Shown: positions 1 through 5,131 of the stretch, in pieces
How positions within the stretch are numbered: position 1 is the stretch's first letter
Layout: every line of letters begins with the position of its first letter
Assembly (NCBI GenBank): GCA_025357895.1
Contig: JANYLL010000404.1
Location: forward strand, 1 to 5,131
Reading direction: 5' to 3'
Source of the DNA: Ignavibacteriota bacterium
GTDB taxonomy: Bacteria; Bacteroidota; Ignavibacteria; Palsa-1295
Length of the DNA stretch: 5,131 nucleotides
The notes under the pieces: generated by a model
Told to the model about the DNA's origin: nothing
Seen by the model: only the letters and a program-made list of their open reading frames with translations
Database searches by the model: none
Position numbers and translations under genes: made by a program

Positions 1-258
1 CGAATTAACGAACAGCGCGACCTTCCAACACTGCAAGTTCTTGATGCAGCCATTGCACCTGAGAAGCGAAGTTCCCCGAGCAGATTTAATATGCTTCTGA
101 TCGGTCTCTTTTCCGGGTTTGTACTTTCCGTCATCTATATAGCGATCCGTAATTACTATGTTCACGTTGCATCTAATCCTGAAGAACATGCACGATATTT
201 GAATTTTGTCGCAATGCTCAGGAGAAAAAACCGTACCGCAATAACAGTTCGCACATAG
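1..258 (+). CDS. Wzz-like polysaccharide co-polymerase (chain-length determinant), C-terminal fragment
   Basis: The gene begins before the window; 85 residues in frame 1 are visible, ending in TAG at 256-258. The visible part starts with a polar stretch reading NEQRDLPTLQVLDAAIAPEK, followed by SSPSR and then one strong transmembrane helix (about residues 31-50, LLIGLFSGFVLSVIYIAI). A short 'P-x-LQVLD-x-A-x-x-P-x-(K/R)-x-S-x-P' segment just before a second membrane helix is the hallmark of the Wzz/GNVR family of inner-membrane polysaccharide co-polymerases, which set chain length in Wzy-dependent synthesis. About 35 mostly polar, basic residues follow the helix, with no Walker A motif or tyrosine-rich tail. 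This is therefore not a fused BY-kinase (Wzc-type) form, although a separate kinase could lie elsewhere. The flippase and polymerase genes immediately downstream support the call. The N-terminal membrane helix and periplasmic coiled coil cannot be seen. Confidence 0.82.
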   Translation, partial: RINEQRDLPTLQVLDAAIAPEKRSSPSRFNMLLIGLFSGFVLSVIYIAIRNYYVHVASNPEEHARYLNFVAMLRRKNRTAITVRT

Positions 259-290
259 CGGCTCTCCAGCTATAGAGAACAGTTAGAAAT

Positions 291-1973
291 ATGACAAAGC
301 AACGGACATTTCGCGAGCGTGCATCAAGAGGGTTCGCCTGGAATTATCTGTACAAGCTTACTGAGTTCGGATTAATGAATTGCTATACCATTTTAGTGGT
401 GCGGCATTTTGGTCCGGATATCTCAGCGCCGTATGCAGTATTTACTGCTCTTTGTTCAACACTTTCGATCATTTGTGCCTTCGCTGTTGATGGAGTGCTG
501 CTGCGCTATATTCAAAGAATATCAGCGAATGAGAATTCCGGAGATACTGATATCAGCAATATTGAAAATTTTGCTTTACCTCGTTTTTTAAAAACCCTTT
601 TTGCATTTCGCATTCTTGTCGTCACAGTCGTATCAGTCCTTATTGTCATTACTCTATATTTTCTGCCGCTTCTTGTGCCATCATACGCTGAAACTCTTGG
701 CTCGGTCAGGAAATTTAGTCCCTTCATGATCGTGTTTCTCTACGCACAGGCAGTTACAGCTTTTTGCACATTTTCTTTAATAGGTTTACTGGAAACCAAG
801 AGAGTTTTTTTTGCCAGTCTTGTTTCCAGAGGGTTTTTGCTTGCAGCGGGATTGTTCCTTATAATTAAGGGTTCACTTTCACTTCAATATGCGATCGGTC
901 TTTTCATTATCAGTGCGGTTATAAATGCACTGTTTCTTCTCTTCGCATTTAGTGGCGAAAGTAAAAAGCATGCAGGCAGCAGCATTAACAAGCGCAGTTA
1001 TCAGGTGTCTTCAGTAATAAAAGAAGTTTGGCAGATGGTTAACCAGATGCGTCACGTCAGACTTTTTCTTGCAACTCCGTTAATGCTCTATGGTATCACC
1101 ACATGGGGTTCTGATCTTCTGAGCACTGTGCTTGGCAGGCAGCCTGATATTTTAATGATGCGCGCAATACTTGGAGAGTATTCGCCGGAGATAGGATATT
1201 ATCTTTCTGCATCGATATTGCTGTTAGTAACCGAATATGTTTTTCTATTCGGTCTAGGGGGAACACTTGTTTCGATCTTTTCAAAACTTGCTCATGACGA
1301 TGAGAAAATACATGAGAAGAAAAGTTATCCGAGTTTGAGCAGGGCTCGTAAAGAGATAGCCGGATTTCAAAATGTTGTAATACTTCCACTATGTGCTTAT
1401 ATGCTCGTCTTTGCTCCGACAGTTATGCAAGCAGTCTATGGCGATAAATATAGTGCGGCAACACCCATGATCCGCATCGGGCTTGCTGCACTTGCTCTGG
1501 CAGTAGGGTTCTTTGGCGGAGGAATGCAGGTCACTTCCTTGGTTGCTATCGGTAAAGAACGTTTAGTGTTCCGTAACCGATTATTTTGGGGAATAACTAA
1601 TGTTGCAGCAAATTTTTTTCTTATCAGATCCTATGGCGGTTTAGGGGCAATCATCGGTACGCAGTTTGCCAATGCTTTTGCGTGTGGAAGCGAATCTTAT
1701 TTTGCCGGAAAAATTATCGATACTTCATTTGATTTTTTCGGGACATTCCGTATAATTGTAATATCTGCTGTTTCTGTAGCTCTGGTATATTACCTGATTC
1801 AGTTGACGGGAAACGAAAGTAGTTATTTGATAAATTCTGTAATTAGTTTAATTTCAATGGGAGCAATAACTTCCTGTTTCTATATTTTGTTAAAAATACC
1901 GGAAGCAAAGAAAGTATGGCACCGGCTTCAAGGATTATTTCAACGCAAACAAACGGGAATAGTGAATGAATGA
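291..1973 (+). CDS. Wzx-like polysaccharide flippase (MOP/PST superfamily)
   Basis: This 560-residue polytopic inner-membrane protein has roughly 12-14 hydrophobic segments. It probably flips undecaprenyl-linked oligosaccharide units to the periplasm. The N-terminus has the usual layout for this family: a basic amphipathic start (RERASRGFAWNYLYK) leading into the first helix, then a second helix ending in a charged DGVLLRYIQR. The second half begins near residue 284 with QPDILMMRAILGEYSPEIGYY, matching the 'D-x-(L/M)-(L/M)...Y-x-x-x-x-(V/I)-G-x-Y' pattern of flippases. Later AVYGDKYSAATPMIRIGL (381-398) matches the usual '(F/Y)G-x-x-Y-x-x-A' segment. Hydrophilic loops lie at about 221-257 and 331-360. 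ATG 291 is the first possible start, since an in-frame TAG lies at 273-275, and it has no clear Shine-Dalgarno site. The gene starts 32 bp after the Wzz-like gene and its end overlaps the next gene. At 560 aa it is longer than many Wzx proteins. The substrate cannot be told from the sequence. Confidence 0.85.
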   Translation: MTKQRTFRERASRGFAWNYLYKLTEFGLMNCYTILVVRHFGPDISAPYAVFTALCSTLSIICAFAVDGVLLRYIQRISANENSGDTDISNIENFALPRFLKTLFAFRILVVTVVSVLIVITLYFLPLLVPSYAETLGSVRKFSPFMIVFLYAQAVTAFCTFSLIGLLETKRVFFASLVSRGFLLAAGLFLIIKGSLSLQYAIGLFIISAVINALFLLFAFSGESKKHAGSSINKRSYQVSSVIKEVWQMVNQMRHVRLFLATPLMLYGITTWGSDLLSTVLGRQPDILMMRAILGEYSPEIGYYLSASILLLVTEYVFLFGLGGTLVSIFSKLAHDDEKIHEKKSYPSLSRARKEIAGFQNVVILPLCAYMLVFAPTVMQAVYGDKYSAATPMIRIGLAALALAVGFFGGGMQVTSLVAIGKERLVFRNRLFWGITNVAANFFLIRSYGGLGAIIGTQFANAFACGSESYFAGKIIDTSFDFFGTFRIIVISAVSVALVYYLIQLTGNESSYLINSVISLISMGAITSCFYILLKIPEAKKVWHRLQGLFQRKQTGIVNE

Positions 1974-3363
1974 TTATCCTATCATAGAAGCACCGGAAAT
2001 GATGGAGCCTGCCAAGCGTCGGGCATTCTTTTCCATGCGTTATACACTTTATTTCTTTTCCTGGCTCTGTATGTGGCAGGGTTGGCATGTTAGCGGCTCC
2101 ATTTTTCAACTAAACTTTGTTGCGACACTATTGCCATCTCCCTTGTATCTTCATGAACTATTTCTTGCGATAACACTGGCATTGCTTTTAGTTGAAAGGG
2201 TCATAAATGGTGATCTGACCTTCTCACGTTCCTATTTCTCCGGTCCTATTCTCCTTATGGGTTTCGCCCTTGTTTTTTCATGGATTCGCGGAATGATCAT
2301 TCGTCAGGAATTTACTTATGTCTATGAAGCGCATGAGTCCATATTGATCGTTATTTCGTTTTATATCATTTTGAATATATTCAGAAGTAAGGAAGAGCGT
2401 AAAGTACTCCTCATTCTTTTTTTCTTTGCGACTATAATGAAAGCCGCAGACTCAACATGGATAAAGTTTTTTTCTACCAGCGAAGAAAAAGGTTGGGGAA
2501 CGGTACTTTTCTGGAGGGATGGTTTTTTACTGTGTATGGGAATTGTGATTGCTTTGATCATTACTCAATATCGCGGAAAGCAACTCAAGTGGCTGAGAAC
2601 AACAATGCTTTGGTTCTCCCCATTTATCATGTACGGGCTAATTGTTAGTTACCGACGTACTTTTTTTATTGCACTCTTCGTATCGGCGGTGACAATGTTT
2701 ATTACTATCGGGAAAGGGCGACGAAAAAAGCATGCCTGGATTTTTGTAGCATTGCTTATAGGTACGGTGATCTTTGTTTTTGCAACAGATCCCGTAGGTA
2801 TTATTGCACGAACTGTCGGAGGTATATTCCAACCTCAGGAAGAGGGCTCGTCTTATATCCGGTTGATGGAATATCCTAATATCCTCCAAAACATCTATCA
2901 CAATCCAATTTTTGGTGTGCCGATCGGAACGCAGTGGTTTCAATATTACAAAATGCCGATATTTGCTAATTACACAACTCTGGGTTGTCATAATACCTAT
3001 TTGTACTGGCCGCTCCGAACGGGTATCATCGGAACGATAGGTTTTTTGTGGATTCTTTTGAGGATTTGGAAGTCGTTAATTGTTAATATTGCACTACAAA
3101 AAACCGAAGAAGATTTTCTGATGAATCAACTACTGATCCATTCCATTATCGTTTATAATACAGCTTCTTTTTTTGGACTGATGTATGCTGATGCTATGGG
3201 AATCATGACGAGTTTTATTCTGGTGATGATCCAGCTTCAAATGATTCATGAAAGTGATATGATCAGTTACAGAGATGTCAATATCTGGCAAACCTGGCGT
3301 AGGAAGGAAATTATTTATCGCAAATCGTATCCACTTATTCATAACATAAATATTGTCTCTTAA
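1966..3363 (+). CDS. O-antigen polymerase/ligase-like membrane protein (Wzy/WaaL superfamily)
   Basis: This 465-residue protein has about 10-12 hydrophobic segments and probably joins polysaccharide repeat units (Wzy) or transfers the polymer to an acceptor (WaaL-type ligase) on the periplasmic face. Helices cluster at about 24-274 and 352-427. They are separated by one large hydrophilic loop at about 275-350, the typical architecture of the Wzy_C/O-antigen ligase family. The family signals are visible: SYRRTFFIAL (228-237) corresponds to the conserved 'S-x-x-R' helix start; SSYIRLMEYPNILQNI followed by HNPIFGVPIGT (295-322) matches the 'R-x-x-x-(W/Y)-x-x-(A/N)...NP-(L/I)-FG-x-(G/P)' loop; and CHNTYLYWPLRTGIIG (341-356) matches the 'H-N-x-(Y/F)-L...G' motif before a late helix. 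The tail (428-465) is hydrophilic and basic. The ATG lies 8 nt inside the flippase gene, suggesting translational coupling; a weak GGGA sits at 1955-1958. The neighbouring Wzz and Wzx genes favour polymerase over ligase, but sequence alone does not decide this. Confidence 0.82.
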   Translation: MNDYPIIEAPEMMEPAKRRAFFSMRYTLYFFSWLCMWQGWHVSGSIFQLNFVATLLPSPLYLHELFLAITLALLLVERVINGDLTFSRSYFSGPILLMGFALVFSWIRGMIIRQEFTYVYEAHESILIVISFYIILNIFRSKEERKVLLILFFFATIMKAADSTWIKFFSTSEEKGWGTVLFWRDGFLLCMGIVIALIITQYRGKQLKWLRTTMLWFSPFIMYGLIVSYRRTFFIALFVSAVTMFITIGKGRRKKHAWIFVALLIGTVIFVFATDPVGIIARTVGGIFQPQEEGSSYIRLMEYPNILQNIYHNPIFGVPIGTQWFQYYKMPIFANYTTLGCHNTYLYWPLRTGIIGTIGFLWILLRIWKSLIVNIALQKTEEDFLMNQLLIHSIIVYNTASFFGLMYADAMGIMTSFILVMIQLQMIHESDMISYRDVNIWQTWRRKEIIYRKSYPLIHNINIVS

Positions 3364-3387
3364 GTCAGTTATTGCATTTAGTTTGAC

Positions 3388-3421
3388 TTTGTAACTTCTT
3401 TGTTGTATTGTCGTAGTTTTG
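3388..3421 (+). promoter_or_regulatory. Predicted Bacteroidota-type promoter of the outer-membrane protein gene
   Basis: TAGTTTTG at 3414-3421 matches the TAnnTTTG -7 element used by the primary sigma factor of Bacteroidota. TTTG at 3388-3391 lies 22 nt upstream and fits the -33 element. Transcription would begin near 3427, giving a leader of about 20 nt before the ATG at 3450. The leader is AT/pyrimidine-rich with no Shine-Dalgarno sequence, as is common in this group. The match is by eye in AT-rich DNA, so chance agreement is possible. A second TTTG at 3399-3402 is too close to the -7 element to serve. Confidence 0.5.
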
Positions 3422-3449
3422 TCATCACTTTATCATCCTAATTTCTTCT

Positions 3450-4952
3450 ATGCATAGAACGACTACTATTTTTATTTGCTTGTTTTTGATTTCTGCTCCA
3501 TTCCTGCTTTTTGCGCAGTCATCGAATTCATTGCGAAGCGAAACTACACTCCCAAAACCGGGTGTGCATATCGAGTTCTCAGTTGGTGATACGAATTTTC
3601 TATCGCGGCTTATTCATGGCGATCTCCTTCGATCACCGCTGCAATCTTTTTTTGCGCACCGCGATAGCACAGATACTGATCATTGGACATTACAGGATTC
3701 AACAGACGATTCACTCTTACTTGATCTGAAGATGGGGGATTTTAGCCATCATAAGAAAAATCGTTATCATTCTTATCTCATAACAAACCCTCCTTATGAT
3801 AGGGAAATCCCGCACTTGGAATCCATGCCCTTTTTAGATTATAATCGTGTAAACGGGTTCTATTTGGGGATTGCAACTCCTACTATGGTTGATCTGGGTC
3901 GTCATAGTGAGATAGGTGTTAAAGGCGGTATTGGATATGGATTCACGGAGAAGAAAGGTCAATCGCAACTTGCAGGAGAATACCGAATTCCGCTAACCTC
4001 GAACGATACATCTATTCCTGCCGAAAGGTGGAAACCTGTGCCTACACTTGCTCTCGGAGCTGAGTATCATGATGTAACTACCACCGACGATGCCTGGCGA
4101 ACTGAAAGAGCAGAGAATGCTGTCTATGCGTTCTTTGCACGTGAAGATTTCAGAGATTATTATAAGATCGAGGGATGGAATGCTTATGCTGCTTTTCGGC
4201 CTGATCGCAAGAGTGAACTTCGCCTCGAGTATCGAAGCGATAATTATTACGATCAACCCAGGCGGATTATCCACGGTACGTGGGGTACGAGCAAATCGCT
4301 TCCTCACAATCCTCCGATCACAACCGGAAAGTTGAACTCGTGGGTTATCACTGCCGCAAGAGAGGATGTACATTCGGAAACTACCGAAGCCAAAAATTTA
4401 TTCGGAGATAGCGTAAATTATTCAAGAATTAGAGGGAGAGTATATCTTCTTCAAGCAGAATTTGGAAAAAATACGGAAGCCGGCAGCAACTTTCAGCGTT
4501 ATATTCTCGATGCGCGTAATTTTAATCCGGTTATTCCGGGAATTTCAGTAGATACTCGCTTCCGTATGGAAAGCGGAACAGGAGATATACCGATTCAGAA
4601 AATGCAATATCTTGGAGGCCCCTCATCGCTTCCTGCTCTAAAAAATAAAGTTATTGCGGGAAATAGACTTGTCCTTTTGAATACGGAGATCCGGTTTAGT
4701 CTTTCTGCACTAAGTTCTTTTTTTGAGAGTAGTAATACGGAGCTCCTTATCCTAAATGACTTCGGATATTGCACAAGAGTGCAGAATGATAATAATTTAT
4801 TGCAGGGTTTTGGCAATATGACTTTCAATACGATCGCATATAATATCGGCTTAGGACTCGGCCATCCATCAGGTATCAACTTTGGCGTTTCGTGGAGAAC
4901 CGATATCAAGGAGACCGGGAGATTTTTCTTTAGATTCCAACGACCGTTTTAA
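3450..4952 (+). CDS. Outer-membrane beta-barrel protein, divergent Omp85/BamA-like barrel without POTRA domains
   Basis: This 500-residue protein is predicted to be exported and inserted in the outer membrane; its function is unknown. Residues 1-22 form a signal peptide (short basic start, hydrophobic core, FA then QSSN), with likely cleavage after A22. Residues about 30-125 are polar, rich in D, S and H, and resemble no domain I recognise. From DYNRVNGFYLGI (130-141) onward the sequence alternates polar and hydrophobic residues, as in beta strands, and is rich in aromatics and glycine. LGGPSSLPALKNKVIAGNR then LVLLNTEIRFSL (388-418) closely follows the Omp85 pattern 'GG-x-x-(S/T)-LRG(Y/F)...GNR...L-x-N-x-E-(Y/L)-RF', but P-A-L replaces the RG(Y/F) signature. 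The last strand ends in FFFRFQRPF, with a terminal Phe like a barrel-insertion signal. The mature length of about 478 aa leaves little room for POTRA repeats. It has its own predicted promoter and no Shine-Dalgarno site. A passive pore, adhesin or polysaccharide-related role are all possible. Confidence 0.8.
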   Translation: MHRTTTIFICLFLISAPFLLFAQSSNSLRSETTLPKPGVHIEFSVGDTNFLSRLIHGDLLRSPLQSFFAHRDSTDTDHWTLQDSTDDSLLLDLKMGDFSHHKKNRYHSYLITNPPYDREIPHLESMPFLDYNRVNGFYLGIATPTMVDLGRHSEIGVKGGIGYGFTEKKGQSQLAGEYRIPLTSNDTSIPAERWKPVPTLALGAEYHDVTTTDDAWRTERAENAVYAFFAREDFRDYYKIEGWNAYAAFRPDRKSELRLEYRSDNYYDQPRRIIHGTWGTSKSLPHNPPITTGKLNSWVITAAREDVHSETTEAKNLFGDSVNYSRIRGRVYLLQAEFGKNTEAGSNFQRYILDARNFNPVIPGISVDTRFRMESGTGDIPIQKMQYLGGPSSLPALKNKVIAGNRLVLLNTEIRFSLSALSSFFESSNTELLILNDFGYCTRVQNDNNLLQGFGNMTFNTIAYNIGLGLGHPSGINFGVSWRTDIKETGRFFFRFQRPF

Positions 4953-4969
4953 GTAGGAATTCTGAAAGC

Positions 4970-5131
4970 TTATTTCCTTTTCTTCTTAAAATACTCTTTC
5001 AATATTCCGCCGCATTCAATATCGAGGATTCCACCGATTGTATGCATCCGGTGATTAAGCCTGTCATCCTCAGTCAGGGTATAAAGCGTGCCACAAGCTC
5101 CGGCTTTAGGATCATAGGCACCGAAGACAAG
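4970..5131 (-). CDS. tadA: tRNA-specific adenosine deaminase TadA, C-terminal fragment
   Basis: On the minus strand 53 residues and a TAA stop (4970-4972 on the plus strand) are visible; the gene starts beyond the right edge. The fragment reads LVFGAYDPKAGACGTLYTLT and continues with DDRLNHRMHTIGGILDIECGGILKEYFKKKRK. The segments 'V-(F/Y)-GA-x-D-x-K-(A/G)-GA-x-G-(S/T)-L', 'D-x-R-L-N-H' and 'G-(V/I)-L-x-x-EC-x-x-(L/I)-L-x-x-(F/Y)-F' in this order are characteristic of TadA. TadA is a zinc-dependent enzyme that converts adenosine 34 to inosine in the tRNA-Arg(ACG) anticodon. The catalytic HAE and PCxxC zinc motifs lie upstream of this fragment, outside the window, so catalytic integrity cannot be judged. 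The gene converges on the outer-membrane protein gene with only 17 bp between stop codons and is functionally unrelated to the polysaccharide genes. Confidence 0.93.
   Translation of the reverse strand, partial: LVFGAYDPKAGACGTLYTLTEDDRLNHRMHTIGGILDIECGGILKEYFKKKRK

Noticed and set aside
259..290. Possible promoter between the Wzz-like and flippase genes
   Set aside because: The gap is 32 bp and has no TAnnTTTG element; readthrough from upstream is the simpler explanation.
2638..2991. A 117-codon minus-strand open frame inside the polymerase gene
   Set aside because: It lies within a gene with clear family motifs and its product has no coherent membrane or domain pattern.
3362..3389. Inverted repeat AAGTCA / TGACTT just at the polymerase stop codon, possible terminator or operator
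   Set aside because: The stem is only 6 bp, AT-rich, with a 16-nt loop and no T run after it, so it is too weak to call in AT-rich DNA.
4090..4335. An 81-codon plus-strand open frame overlapping the barrel gene in another frame
   Set aside because: It has no promoter or ribosome-binding evidence and no recognisable protein features.
3993..4373. A 126-codon minus-strand open frame inside the barrel gene
   Set aside because: It lies wholly within a well-supported gene, has no recognisable domain and reads like antisense of that gene's codons.
1..5131. CRISPR array, insertion sequence, tRNA or other structured RNA
   Set aside because: No regularly spaced repeats, transposase-like protein, terminal inverted repeats or tRNA-like fold were seen; nearly all of the window is occupied by protein-coding genes.

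Overview
The window is a moderately AT-rich stretch holding the 3' end of a surface-polysaccharide gene cluster, followed by a predicted outer-membrane protein gene and the end of a convergent housekeeping gene. Coding density is very high and the longest non-coding gap is 86 bp. Several features point to the Bacteroidota/Chlorobiota-type lineage (Bacteroidetes, Ignavibacteria, Kapabacteria and relatives). Start codons lack good Shine-Dalgarno sequences. The only sizeable intergenic gap carries a TAnnTTTG-type -7 element with an upstream TTTG. The secreted protein has a signal peptide ending in FAQ, a processing pattern common in that group. This placement is an inference; no rRNA or other direct marker is present.

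Layout, left to right: (1) the C-terminal 85 residues of a Wzz-like polysaccharide co-polymerase (1-258, +); (2) a complete Wzx-like polysaccharide flippase of 560 aa (291-1973, +); (3) a complete O-antigen polymerase/ligase-like membrane protein of 465 aa (1966-3363, +), overlapping the flippase by 8 nt; (4) an 86-bp gap with a plausible promoter; (5) a 500-aa outer-membrane beta-barrel protein whose C-terminal half resembles the Omp85/BamA barrel but has a degenerate signature motif (3450-4952, +); (6) a 17-bp gap and then the C-terminal 53 residues of TadA, the tRNA adenosine deaminase, on the opposite strand (4970-5131, -).

The first three genes look like one transcription unit and form the core of a Wzx/Wzy-dependent pathway. 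The flippase moves lipid-linked repeat units across the inner membrane, the polymerase joins them in the periplasm, and the co-polymerase sets chain length. No glycosyltransferase, outer-membrane Wza-type exporter or kinase is visible; these may lie upstream of the window. The outer-membrane protein appears to have its own promoter, so its link to the polysaccharide genes is by position only.

I found no clear new system, mobile element, CRISPR array or RNA gene. The most interesting item is the divergent Omp85-like barrel protein with no recognisable POTRA domain and LPAL in place of the usual (V/L)RG(F/Y) signature.
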